Assembly (NCBI GenBank): GCA_046735115.1
Contig: JBKPSR010000144.1
Coordinates: 1-19,217 of the forward strand
Reading direction: 5' to 3'
Length of the DNA stretch: 19,217 nt
Source: JACVRW01 sp046735115
GTDB taxonomy: Bacteria > Actinomycetota > Thermoleophilia > Solirubrobacterales > Thermoleophilaceae
Shown here: positions 8,272-14,338 of the stretch, piece after piece
How the letters are laid out: each line of letters starts with the position of its first letter
How positions within the stretch are numbered: the stretch's first letter is position 1
The notes under the pieces: generated by a model
Databases searched by the model: none
Seen by the model: only the letters and a program-made list of their open reading frames with translations
What the model was told of the DNA's origin: nothing
Translations under genes and position numbers: made by a program

Positions 8272-8883
8272 ATGCCCGCCGCGCGGCGGCTCGGGCTGCT
8301 GGCGGGCGGGGCAGTGCTCGGCGCGGCGCTGTGGTGGCGCAAGCACCCGTCCGCCTGCCCGTACTCGCAGCGCTTCTGGGTAGAGGCGCCGCACCCGTTC
8401 ATCACGCGCGCGCGTCTGCGCGAGCTCCTCGAGCCGCGTGCGGGCGAGCGCCTGCTCGAGGTCGGTCCCGGCACCGGGTACTACTCGCTGCCGGTGGCGG
8501 GCTGGCTGTCGCCCTGCGGGTCGCTCGACGTGGTCGACGTGCAGCAGGAGATGCTCGACCACACGCTGGGGCGGGCGCGCGAGGAGGGAATCGGCAACAT
8601 CACGCCCACGCGAGCGGACGCCCGCGAGCTGCCGTTCGCCGACGACGCGTTCGACGGCGGCTACCTCGTCACGGTCCTGGGCGAGATCCCGGACCAGGAC
8701 GCCGCGCTCCGGGAGCTCCGGCGCGTGGTGCGCCCCGGCGGCCGCATCGTGGTCGGCGAGCTGTTCGGCGACCCGCACATGGTCACGCACGGTGCGCTCG
8801 CGAGGCGGGCCGGGGCCGCCGGACTACGCGTTGATCGAACGCTCGGTGGACTGTTCTGGCACTTCACGCGGCTGCAGGCCTGA
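8272..8883 (+). CDS. Class I SAM-dependent methyltransferase, possibly membrane-anchored
   Basis: 203 residues. A hydrophobic N-terminal stretch (about 7-22, with LLAGGAVLGAALWW) could be a membrane anchor. The Rossmann methyltransferase core follows: motif I LLEVGPGTGYYS (61-72), acidic end of strand 2 DVVDVQQEM (86-94), the ADAREL(P)F turn that contacts the SAM adenine (114-121), motif near YLVTVLGEIPD, and RRVVRPGGRIVVGEL. It belongs to the Methyltransf_11-like group with UbiE-like spacing; substrate unknown, lipid or quinone being possible given the anchor. The ATG begins directly after the previous TAG. The small Cys-rich gene follows after 51 bases on the same strand. Confidence 0.87.
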   Translation: MPAARRLGLLAGGAVLGAALWWRKHPSACPYSQRFWVEAPHPFITRARLRELLEPRAGERLLEVGPGTGYYSLPVAGWLSPCGSLDVVDVQQEMLDHTLGRAREEGIGNITPTRADARELPFADDAFDGGYLVTVLGEIPDQDAALRELRRVVRPGGRIVVGELFGDPHMVTHGALARRAGAAGLRVDRTLGGLFWHFTRLQA

Positions 8884-8934
8884 TTGCAGCCGCGGGCGTT
8901 CCGTCCGAGGGTGCTCCCAGCATGGACGCGACCG

Positions 8935-9138
8935 ATGCTGTACGCGATTCTCATCTGCTCCGACGAGGCCTGCGCCGAGGAGTTCGAGGCGTGGGGCGAG
9001 CTGGGCGACTTCGACGACCTCGTCTGCGAGAGCTGCGACTGCGCGCTGCAGCCGCTGGCGTTCTCCGAGGTGAGCGTGTCGACGATCGTCGCCTTCCCGC
9101 GCCGGACGCCGCATGTCCAGCTGCGCAACGCCGCCTAG
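8935..9138 (+). CDS. Small Cys-rich (zinc-ribbon-like) protein
   Basis: 67 residues starting MLYAILICSDEACAEEF. Cysteines occur as C-x4-C (8 and 13) and, after a Gly/Asp-rich turn, as C-x2-C-x-C (31, 34, 36), a spacing compatible with a single zinc ribbon. No known family recognised. An in-frame TTG at 8884 would add 17 Pro/Arg-rich residues that do not look like protein, so the ATG at 8935 is preferred; no Shine-Dalgarno is visible. It ends 26 bases before the tRNA-Ser. It might be a small regulator or metal-binding adaptor; nothing in the context fixes its role. Confidence 0.62.
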   Translation: MLYAILICSDEACAEEFEAWGELGDFDDLVCESCDCALQPLAFSEVSVSTIVAFPRRTPHVQLRNAA

Positions 9139-9164
9139 CGCAGCTAGCCTCTAGCACCGCCTCC

Positions 9165-9253
9165 GGAGAGGTGACCGAGCGGCTTAAGGTGCACGACTGG
9201 AAATCGTGTGGGCGGATCAAACTGCCTCGTGGGTTCGAATCCCACCCTCTCCG
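9165..9253 (+). tRNA. tRNA-Ser (anticodon GGA)
   Basis: Acceptor arm GGAGAGG (9165-9171) pairs perfectly with CCTCTCC (9246-9252), discriminator G at 9253. The D arm contains the usual GCGG..TTAAGG run, the anticodon stem-loop is CGAC-TGGAAAT-CGTG-like with anticodon GGA, a long variable arm (typical of class II tRNA-Ser) follows, and the T arm carries GGTTCGAATCCC. Total 89 bases. CCA is not encoded. The last 13 bases recur at 10085-10097. Confidence 0.95.
9241..9253 (+). repeat. Direct repeat copy 1: tRNA-Ser 3' end (candidate att site)
   Basis: The 13 bases CCCACCCTCTCCG at the end of the tRNA occur again at 10085-10097 in the same orientation. tRNA 3' ends are the usual attachment sites of integrating elements, which leave such duplications. 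Confidence 0.5.
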
Positions 9254-9322
9254 CTCCGGAACGCCGTGGATGCTCGCGTCGGCTCGGCGTCGCGAAGGCC
9301 CCCGGGATCCGCGTCGCCCCAG

Positions 9323-9883
9323 TCAGCCAACCCGTCCGTAGGTCAGGATGGCGACGCCATTGCCGGTCACCTTCGAGTCAACGAGCCGGAGCCGTTTCGG
9401 CGCGTTCCCCTTCTTGAACAGGCGCGCGCCCGTGCCCGCTACCACGGGGTAGATCTCCAGACGCATCTCGTCGAGCAGGTCCGCCTGAAGGAGGCCCTCA
9501 ACGAGGGTGGGGCTGCCGTGGACGCCGATGTTCCGGCCGAGCTGACCCTTCAGCTCGGTGACCGCGCCGGCGAGATCGCCGCCGAGAAGGGTCGCGTTGT
9601 CGGTAGTCCCCCACGGCGCCGCGTCCAGCGATCGCGAGACCACGTATTTGGGCACGCCGTTGATGTGGCTCGCGAACGGCTCGGTCTTCGAGGTCGGCCA
9701 GTAGTCGGCCCACTCTTGGTAGGTGACGCGCCCGAGGAGCATCGCGTCTTCCTCGGCCACCTTCGAGTTGAAGTCGGCCAGCACCTCGTCGGTGTTGCGC
9801 AGCTCGACGATCGTCTCAACAACCGCGTCGAAGACGGCGGCGCCGTCGAGCGTGAGGATTGTGTGTGAGACGACCTTTCTCAT
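9323..9883 (-). CDS. RibD C-terminal/dihydrofolate reductase-like protein
   Basis: 186-residue protein of the 'dihydrofolate reductase family' (RibD_C fold, actinobacterial YyaP/YwjB type). It starts MRKVVSHTILTLDGA, where the Leu-Asp-Gly turn follows strand 1 as in that family; AMLLGRVTYQEWADYWP (47-63) matches the LLGRxTYExxxxxW region; IGVHGSPTLVEGLLQADLLD (119-138) and the C-terminal IYPVVAGTGARLFK (144-157) are further family blocks. Probable NADPH-dependent reductase of a pterin-like or flavin-like substrate; many members have no known role. Unlike most neighbours it has a strong Shine-Dalgarno and somewhat more A/T-ending codons (TCA, ACA, GTT, GAA, CAA). It lies alone, convergent with the tRNA, between the two 13-bp repeats. 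Confidence 0.88.
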   Translation of the reverse strand: MRKVVSHTILTLDGAAVFDAVVETIVELRNTDEVLADFNSKVAEEDAMLLGRVTYQEWADYWPTSKTEPFASHINGVPKYVVSRSLDAAPWGTTDNATLLGGDLAGAVTELKGQLGRNIGVHGSPTLVEGLLQADLLDEMRLEIYPVVAGTGARLFKKGNAPKRLRLVDSKVTGNGVAILTYGRVG

Positions 9884-10129
9884 CGGGCTGCTCCTTGTTG
9901 GTAGGCGATGTCCGGCAGGGCTACGCCGTTAGAGACCGCCGAGGGACGAAAAAATCGTCGCCGGCGATGAGTTTCGGGCCCGGCGTCGGATCGGTCGCCG
10001 CCCAGCCCCCCAGCCGCTGGCTGTGGCGAAGCGTTGTTGCTCGGCTGTTGTAGTTTCGCGCGAACGCGAGCGTCTCCGCATGAGCCCACCCTCTCCGTCT
10101 CATCCTCATCTCATTCGCACCGCGTCAAG
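9884..10129. other. 246-bp intergenic stretch, largest gap in the window
   Basis: Holds the AAGGAG Shine-Dalgarno of the RibD-like gene (9891-9896, minus strand, seven bases from ATG), an A-rich hairpin GACGA-AAAAA-TCGTC (9945-9959), a perfect palindrome TTCGCGCGAA (10055-10064) and the second tRNA 3'-end repeat (10085-10097). It is visibly less GC-rich than its surroundings. No RNA gene or open frame is supported; promoters for both flanking genes should lie here but no good -35/-10 pair is seen. Confidence 0.5.
10085..10097 (+). repeat. Direct repeat copy 2 of the tRNA-Ser 3' end
   Basis: Exact 13-base copy (CCCACCCTCTCCG) of 9241-9253, start to start 844 bp apart, placed at the far edge of the intergenic gap behind the RibD-like gene. 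The match does not extend on either side. Confidence 0.5.
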
Positions 10130-10477
10130 ATGGCCCGCATGAACGGGAGCCTCAAGAAGTGGGTAATCGTGGGAGCCGCTGTGGCGGCGCTCGGCGTGGG
10201 CGGCACCGCCATCGCGGGCGTGGCCGGCAGCGACGACAACGGGGGCAAGGACGACGGCGCCGGGAAGCCGATCACCGGACCCGCGCTCGACAAGGCGAGC
10301 CGGATCGCGCTCGACCAGGTCGGAGGCGGCAAGGTCACCGGAACCGAGCTGCAGGACGAGGAGGGCTACTACGAGGTCGAGGTCACGCGCGACGACGGCA
10401 GCCAGGTCGACGTGCATCTCGACAGCCACTTCAACGTCCTGAACCAGCGCGGCGACGGCGGCGACTCGGGCGGCTAG
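10130..10477 (+). CDS. Membrane-anchored or secreted PepSY-like protein
   Basis: 115 residues. A short basic N-terminus (MARMNGSLKK) precedes a hydrophobic segment WVIVGAAVAALGVGGTAIAG (11-30), an uncleaved anchor or signal peptide. A Gly/Asp-rich linker (about 31-48) leads to a PepSY-like domain (about 50-105): ALDKASRIALDQVGGGKVTG, then EGYYEVEVTRDDGSQVDVHLD and a strand FNVL, the usual helix-plus-sheet order of PepSY repeats. PepSY domains often inhibit extracytoplasmic peptidases; notably the convergent neighbour is a membrane zincin. Start ATG 10130 is chosen because the upstream in-frame TTG extension looks non-coding; ATG 10139 is possible. Ends with the tail RGDGGDSGG and a TAG that is half of a CTAG shared with the neighbour. 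Confidence 0.75.
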   Translation: MARMNGSLKKWVIVGAAVAALGVGGTAIAGVAGSDDNGGKDDGAGKPITGPALDKASRIALDQVGGGKVTGTELQDEEGYYEVEVTRDDGSQVDVHLDSHFNVLNQRGDGGDSGG

Positions 10478-11046
10478 AGCCCTAGGTCGCGCACGCCGCG
10501 CTCGTGCCAGCCCAGGTGGTGGGCCAGCTCGTGGCGCAGCGTGCGCTCGACCTGCGCGCGCAGCAGCTCCGGGTCGTGGCCGAAGTCGCGCTCGAGCGTG
10601 TCCTGGTAGAGGACGATCCGGTCGGGGTAGTCGTCGCGCGCCACCGTGTCGCCGAAGTAGTGCCCGTAGGCGCGGTTCTCGGCGCCGAGCTGCGAGACCA
10701 CCACCGGCGTGGTGTCGAGCAGCTTCTGGAAGTCCTCCGGCAGGCGGTCGATCGCTTCGGCGACGAGCAGGTCGAACTCGTCCGTGAACGCCGCCAGCTC
10801 GGGGTGTGCCGCCAGCTCCTCGCTGCGGCGGACGAGCCGCTCGAACTCGTGCTCCGGCATCGAGTCGCTGCCCGACAGCGCCACGCTCACCCAGGCGAGC
10901 CCGATGACCAGCACGAGCGCGCCCCCGATCAGCAGGGCCATTCCCTCCGCGCCGCTCAGCGAGGGCGGGTTGAGGAACAGCAGCAGAAGCCCGACGGCGA
11001 AGAGAGCCGCGAAACCCGCCTTGATCGGACCTCGCAACGCGTCCAC
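10474..11046 (-). CDS. Membrane-anchored minimal zincin metallopeptidase (DUF1025/Zincin_1-like)
   Basis: 190 residues. Two hydrophobic helices (about 8-26 and 34-58, with GFAALFAVGLLLLFL and MALLIGGALVLVIGLAWVSV) precede a soluble domain that matches the 'minimal metallopeptidase' family: LVAEAIDRLPEDFQKLLD, VVVSQL, then RIVLYQDTLERDF and the C-terminal HELAHHLGWHERGVRDLG (about 172-189). HELAH gives two zinc ligands and the catalytic Glu; the Glu eleven positions along is the likely third ligand, where the family usually has Asp. Members are normally ~120-130 residues and soluble, so the two-helix anchor is an addition. GTG at 11046 has a -10-like TACCCT six bases upstream and no Shine-Dalgarno. 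Converges with the PepSY-like gene through a 4-base CTAG overlap. Substrate unknown. Confidence 0.82.
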   Translation of the reverse strand: MDALRGPIKAGFAALFAVGLLLLFLNPPSLSGAEGMALLIGGALVLVIGLAWVSVALSGSDSMPEHEFERLVRRSEELAAHPELAAFTDEFDLLVAEAIDRLPEDFQKLLDTTPVVVSQLGAENRAYGHYFGDTVARDDYPDRIVLYQDTLERDFGHDPELLRAQVERTLRHELAHHLGWHERGVRDLGL

Positions 11047-11052
11047 GCTCCG

Positions 11053-11058
11053 AGGGTA
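11053..11058 (-). promoter_or_regulatory. -10 box of the zincin gene; leaderless start
   Basis: On the minus strand TACCCT ends six bases before the GTG at 11046, without a Shine-Dalgarno between; same arrangement as at 2512 and 8006. Confidence 0.35.
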
Positions 11059-11082
11059 CGCGCTACTCGTCCGTGCGGGCCG

Positions 11083-11241
11083 CTACTCGTCGCTGCCCGC
11101 CGCGTCCGGGTTGCCGGTCGCGGTCTCGTCCTCGCCAGGCACGCCCGGGTTCTTCGTCCCGTGCTCGCCCGCGGCGTCGTCGTGAGTGGCCTCGGCGGGC
11201 CCCTCCTCCGGAAGCTGGTCCGACTGCTCCGGGCTTTCCAT
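11083..11241 (-). CDS. Very small acidic, probably disordered protein (52 aa)
   Basis: 52 residues beginning MESPEQSDQLPEEGPAEATH and ending PDAAGSDE, rich in Glu, Asp, Pro, Gly and Ala, no Cys, no hydrophobic segment, so probably unstructured. Its ATG overlaps the TGA of the preceding 74-aa gene as ATGA, and CCGGAGGAGG-like sequence does not lie in front of it, so translation depends on coupling. Not recognised. It would be dismissed as noise on its own; the exact ATGA overlap and the matching acidic composition of the upstream gene are the reasons to call it. It is the last gene of the FAD dehydrogenase operon. Confidence 0.5.
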   Translation of the reverse strand: MESPEQSDQLPEEGPAEATHDDAAGEHGTKNPGVPGEDETATGNPDAAGSDE

Positions 11242-11465
11242 CACGGCCCTCCCTCCTCACTCAGCCTCTGCTCGTCCGCATCGACGCCCGGCACCGGCTC
11301 CTCCTCCTCGCCCGGGTCGGGCTGAGCGCCGGGGACCGACGGATCGTGCTCCTTGCGCTCCCAGTCGCCCTCGACCGCTTCGATCCGCTCGCCGAGCTGA
11401 TCGGAGTGGTGCTCGAGCTTGTCGGCGTCCTCTTCCATGCGATCGGCCTGCTCCTCGTACTCCAT
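11241..11465 (-). CDS. Small acidic coiled-coil protein (74 aa)
   Basis: 74 residues. The first half, MEYEEQADRMEEDADKLEHH and on to about 38, is strongly helical with heptad-like hydrophobic spacing; the second half is Pro/Glu/Asp-rich (DPGEEEEPVPG near 50-60) and disordered. ATG 11463-11465 follows the stop of the FAD oxidoreductase by nine bases, with a weak purine run AAGGGGG upstream. It resembles small hypothetical proteins seen in actinobacteria but no family is recognised. Its TGA overlaps the next start (ATGA). Confidence 0.62.
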   Translation of the reverse strand: MEYEEQADRMEEDADKLEHHSDQLGERIEAVEGDWERKEHDPSVPGAQPDPGEEEEPVPGVDADEQRLSEEGGP

Positions 11466-11474
11466 GACGCCCCC

Positions 11475-12704
11475 TTACCCGCCGCGGGCGAGCCGCACGC
11501 GCACGGGGCCGCCCGCGCCGTCCACGCCCTCGGCCCAGTCATGGGGCAACCGCGCCGAGCGGCCGGGCACCAGCCGGGCGACACGCCCGGCCCACAGCGT
11601 GCGACCGTCCTGCACGAGCTCGACCCGCGGCCGGGTGGCGAACTCGCGCGAACGGAGCGCGAAGCGCCCCCGCGGCGGCGGACCCGCGCCCGGAGCGATC
11701 ACGGTGGGGGCGATCCAGTGGAGCGGCGGCTCGCATTCGATCGGTACCCGCGGGCCCGCCCACCTCAAAGGGACTGTCCCTTTGAGCTTGGCCGCCGCGT
11801 GGCGGCCGCTCAGCGCAGCCACGTCCGCGGTCTCCGCGCCGTGCAGCAGGTTCCCGGCGGCGAGCACCCCCGGTCGCGACGTCCGAAGCGCCGCGTCCAC
11901 CGCGGGCCCGCGCGTGCCGGGATCGATCGCAAGGCCGCCCATCACCGCGAGCTCGTGGTCCGGGATCCAGTCCGCGCTGAAGACGACGATGTCGCAGGCC
12001 ACGGAGCGCGTGCCTCCGCTGTCGAGATCCGTCAGCTCGACCTCCTCGACTCGCGGCCGCCCGTGGATCGCCGTGACGGCGGTGCGGGTCCACAGCGGCG
12101 TGCGCCAGCGCAGCGCGGCGCCCGCCCGGAACAGAGCGAGCGATTGGTGGCGCGGCAGCTCCGTCGTCATACCCACCGCGGTGGCGCCGCCGTGCGCCAG
12201 CGTCAGGAGCGCCGAGAAGCTCACGTGCTCGGCGCCCACGATCACCGCCCGCGCGCCCACCTGGCGCCGCTTCAGGTACACGAGCTGCTGAAGCGTTCCG
12301 GTCGTCATGACGCCCTCCGGCCGTGAGCCGGGCACGAGCCGTGCGGAGCGTGGCCGCTCGCGGCAGCCGGTGGCGAGGATCACGGCCTCGGGATCGATCG
12401 TCTCGCGGCCGCCCGGCCCCGTGAGCTCGAGCGGGCCCGCCGGCGACCACCCCGTGACCATCGTGTCGGCCTGGAGCTCCGCACCCGCCGCCGCGGCGAG
12501 CGCGGCGTAACGGCGGGCGTACGCCGGGCCGTCAAGCGGCCTCCGCAGATCGCGCAGCCCGAAGCCCTGGTGCTTCGCGTGCCTCGGGATGCCGCCCGGG
12601 GCCGCCTCCCTCTCCACCACCAGGACATCCGGCGTGCCGCGCCTCCGCAGCTCGAGCGCCGCGGCCAGCCCGGCCGGCCCGCCCCCGATCACCACCACGG
12701 TCAT
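11475..12704 (-). CDS. Pyridine nucleotide-disulphide-type FAD oxidoreductase, partner subunit of a GlpA-like dehydrogenase
   Basis: 409 residues. GGGPAGLAAALELRRRG (7-23) is the FAD-binding Rossmann motif; VEREAAPGG (about 28-36) ends strand 2; VILATGCRERPRSARLVPG (about 131-149) is the second ATG motif; a central NAD-type fold has VIVGAEHVSFSAL. VLAAGNLLHGAETADVA (about 282-298) is the C-terminal FAD-contact motif. This layout matches the HcnB/opine-oxidase and Thermotoga TM1433-like partner subunits encoded next to GlpA-like proteins; a third small DUF1667 gene common in such sets is not seen. ATG 12702-12704 overlaps the upstream stop (ATGA); a longer in-frame start would lie inside that gene. 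Odd: a 23-bp perfect palindrome within the gene encodes LKGTVPL (307-313). Confidence 0.87.
   Translation of the reverse strand: MTVVVIGGGPAGLAAALELRRRGTPDVLVVEREAAPGGIPRHAKHQGFGLRDLRRPLDGPAYARRYAALAAAAGAELQADTMVTGWSPAGPLELTGPGGRETIDPEAVILATGCRERPRSARLVPGSRPEGVMTTGTLQQLVYLKRRQVGARAVIVGAEHVSFSALLTLAHGGATAVGMTTELPRHQSLALFRAGAALRWRTPLWTRTAVTAIHGRPRVEEVELTDLDSGGTRSVACDIVVFSADWIPDHELAVMGGLAIDPGTRGPAVDAALRTSRPGVLAAGNLLHGAETADVAALSGRHAAAKLKGTVPLRWAGPRVPIECEPPLHWIAPTVIAPGAGPPPRGRFALRSREFATRPRVELVQDGRTLWAGRVARLVPGRSARLPHDWAEGVDGAGGPVRVRLARGG
11764..11786. repeat. 23-bp perfect palindrome inside the FAD oxidoreductase gene
   Basis: Arms CTCAAAGGGAC (11764-11774) and GTCCCTTTGAG (11776-11786) are perfect reverse complements around one T. 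It includes A/T runs foreign to a ~70% GC gene, has coding length compatible with the frame, and looks like an inserted REP/MITE-like dispersed element. Only one copy is present here. Confidence 0.7.
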
Positions 12705-14086
12705 CCGGACCTCGCGTCCAGCCGTGCGGCGAGCTCCGCGCCGCAGAAGAAGCCCTGGCAGCGGCCCATGTGGGCACGCGTCCGCCGCCGGAGCCCGTCC
12801 AGGTCGACGGCCGGCACCGGTGCTTCGAGCGCGTCGCGAACCTCCCCGCTCGTCACGCGCTCGCAGAAGCACACGATCCGCCCATAGTCCGGGTCGCGCT
12901 CGATCAGCTCGGCGCGCTGATAGGCCCGCTCACCGAGCTCGCCGATGTTGGGCATGCGGAACCGAGGCCGCGGCTCGGCCGTCTGCTCCAGCGGCAGCCC
13001 GGCGGCGCCGAGCTGCTCGCGCACGTGCTCGGCGATCGCCATGGACGCCGACAGCCCCGTCGAGCGGATCCCGCCCACGCACGCGTAGCCCTCCGTCGCG
13101 TGCACGGTGAGCTGATAGTCGGCGTGCTCGGTCGCCGCGCGGAGGCCGGCGTAGACCGCCGTCACCTCATGATCGAGCAGCTCGGGCATGATCCGAGCGC
13201 CCTCGGACATGAGGTAGTCGAGCCCGCGCGCGGTGGACCCCGTGTCGTCCTTTCGCTCCAGGTCCTCGGCGGTCGGGCCCAGCATCACGTTGCCGAACAC
13301 CGTGGGCGCGATCAGGACGCCCTTCGTGACCTTCGTCGGCACGGCGAGGACGATGTGCTGGACCAGCGGGCGCGCGAGCTTGTCGAACACGATCAGCTCG
13401 CCCCGGCGCGGGGTCACCGTGAAGCCGTCGTGGCCGAGCATCCGGTCGAGCTCGTCCGAGTGGAGGCCGGCCGCGTTCACGAGGTAGCGCGCCCTGAGCC
13501 CGCCGCCGGGGATCGACAGCTTGAAGCCGCCCTGCTCGAGCCGGGACACCGATTGCACCGGCGTCGACCGCCGCAGGTCGCAGCCGGCCAGCACCGCCTC
13601 GGTGGCGTAGGCAAGCGGCGTGGTGAACGGGCACACGAGCCCCTCGCCCGGCACCTCGATGGCGCCCTGCGCACCCGGGCCAAGGTGGGGCTCGCGCGCG
13701 TACAGCTCCTGTGCACCGAGCTCGCGCAGGTCGGTGCTCCCGTTCGCGCGCGCGTGCTCGAGGATGGCCGGGAACTCGGCGCGCTGCTCCTCGCTCCAGG
13801 CGACGAGCAGGGCGCCGGTCCGCTCGACCGGGATGCCCACGCGCTCGGCGTAGTGGCCGAGCAGCTCGTACCCGCGCGCTACTAGGCGCGCCTCGAGCGT
13901 GCCGGGCTTCGCGTCGAAGCCCGTGTGGAGCAGCGCGGTGTTCGCCTTGCTCGTGCCGGCGCCGGCGTCCGGTGCGGCCTCGAGCAACGTCACGCGGAGC
14001 TGGAAGCGCGTGAGCTCACGCGCGATCGCGCATCCCACGACGCCGGCGCCGACGATCGCCACATCGGTGTCGAGGGGCTCGTGCAC
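12701..14086 (-). CDS. GlpA-like FAD dehydrogenase with C-terminal BFD [2Fe-2S] domain
   Basis: 461 residues. N-terminal DAO-type FAD domain with DVAIVGAGVVGCAIARELTR (8-27), the SKANTALLHTGFDAKPGT region (46-63) typical of GlpA/L-2-hydroxyglutarate-oxidase-type enzymes, and GGIRSTGLSASMAIAEHV (338-355). The C-terminal domain (about 400-455) has four cysteines, C406, C408, C443 and C448 (VCFCERVTSGEV and MGRCQGFFC), the bacterioferritin-associated-ferredoxin-like cluster of GlpA. E. coli GlpA is ~540 residues; this is nearer the shorter Thermotoga TM1432-type. Likely oxidises glycerol-3-phosphate or a 2-hydroxy acid/opine and passes electrons to the partner subunit encoded next, with an ATGA overlap. 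GTG at 14086 is chosen: it gives the correct distance to the FAD motif and a -10-like GATACT lies seven bases upstream. Confidence 0.88.
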   Translation of the reverse strand: MHEPLDTDVAIVGAGVVGCAIARELTRFQLRVTLLEAAPDAGAGTSKANTALLHTGFDAKPGTLEARLVARGYELLGHYAERVGIPVERTGALLVAWSEEQRAEFPAILEHARANGSTDLRELGAQELYAREPHLGPGAQGAIEVPGEGLVCPFTTPLAYATEAVLAGCDLRRSTPVQSVSRLEQGGFKLSIPGGGLRARYLVNAAGLHSDELDRMLGHDGFTVTPRRGELIVFDKLARPLVQHIVLAVPTKVTKGVLIAPTVFGNVMLGPTAEDLERKDDTGSTARGLDYLMSEGARIMPELLDHEVTAVYAGLRAATEHADYQLTVHATEGYACVGGIRSTGLSASMAIAEHVREQLGAAGLPLEQTAEPRPRFRMPNIGELGERAYQRAELIERDPDYGRIVCFCERVTSGEVRDALEAPVPAVDLDGLRRRTRAHMGRCQGFFCGAELAARLDARSG

Positions 14087-14106
14087 GCGCCGCAGTATCG
14101 CGGCGC
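14087..14106. promoter_or_regulatory. 7-bp inverted repeat between the gas-vesicle operon and the dehydrogenase operon
   Basis: GCGCCGC (14087-14093) and GCGGCGC (14100-14106) are perfect inverted arms; the six-base centre reads GATACT on the minus strand, a plausible -10 box for the GTG at 14086. The same element follows the last gas-vesicle gene by seven bases, so as RNA it could be a hairpin, but no U-run follows. Promoter/operator and weak terminator are both possible. Confidence 0.4.
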
Positions 14107-14113
14107 CCGGCGT

Positions 14114-14338
14114 CTAGGGCATCGAACTGATGACGCGGCTCGCGCGGTGGATCATCGAGATGCTCGGGCGGTTGTCCTGCGCGATCTTGTCCAGCAGCAC
14201 CTCGAGATAGCGGTCGAGCAACTGCGGCGGAATGATCTGCTCGATCAGGTCCATCTCGGTGGAACTCGGGTAGCGGTCCTCGCGCACCTTCTTGAGCAGC
14301 ACCCCGGCTAGGACGGCGCGGCTTTCCAGGCTGTTCAT
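14114..14338 (-). CDS. Unknown 74-aa protein at the end of the gas-vesicle operon
   Basis: 74 residues, MNSLESRAVLAGVLLKKVRE at the start, predicted mostly helical, with TEMDLIEQIIPPQLLDRYLE (27-46) and a C-terminal PSISMIHRASRVISS. No Cys, no membrane segment. Not a recognised Gvp family by sequence. It has the best ribosome-binding site in the operon: AGGAGG (14344-14349) five bases before the ATG and overlapping the gvpK stop. Being last in a tightly coupled gas-vesicle operon suggests an assembly or regulatory role, but it could simply be a conserved neighbour. Confidence 0.78.
   Translation of the reverse strand: MNSLESRAVLAGVLLKKVREDRYPSSTEMDLIEQIIPPQLLDRYLEVLLDKIAQDNRPSISMIHRASRVISSMP

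Noticed and set aside
9254..9322. Terminator after the tRNA-Ser
   Set aside because: No stable hairpin followed by a T-run is visible in these 69 bases.
9206..9868. 220-codon plus-strand frame starting inside the tRNA and opposite the RibD-like gene
   Set aside because: Overlaps a structural RNA and is antisense to a gene with family motifs and a Shine-Dalgarno.
11063..11260. 65-codon Arg/Gly-rich minus frame overlapping the acidic small gene
   Set aside because: Arg-rich shadow; the frame with ATGA coupling (11083-11241) fits the operon better.
11073..13885. Long plus-strand frames opposite the two FAD oxidoreductases (11073-12326 and 12770-13885)
   Set aside because: Both are antisense to genes with complete FAD motifs; residues are Arg/His/Gly/Pro-rich noise.
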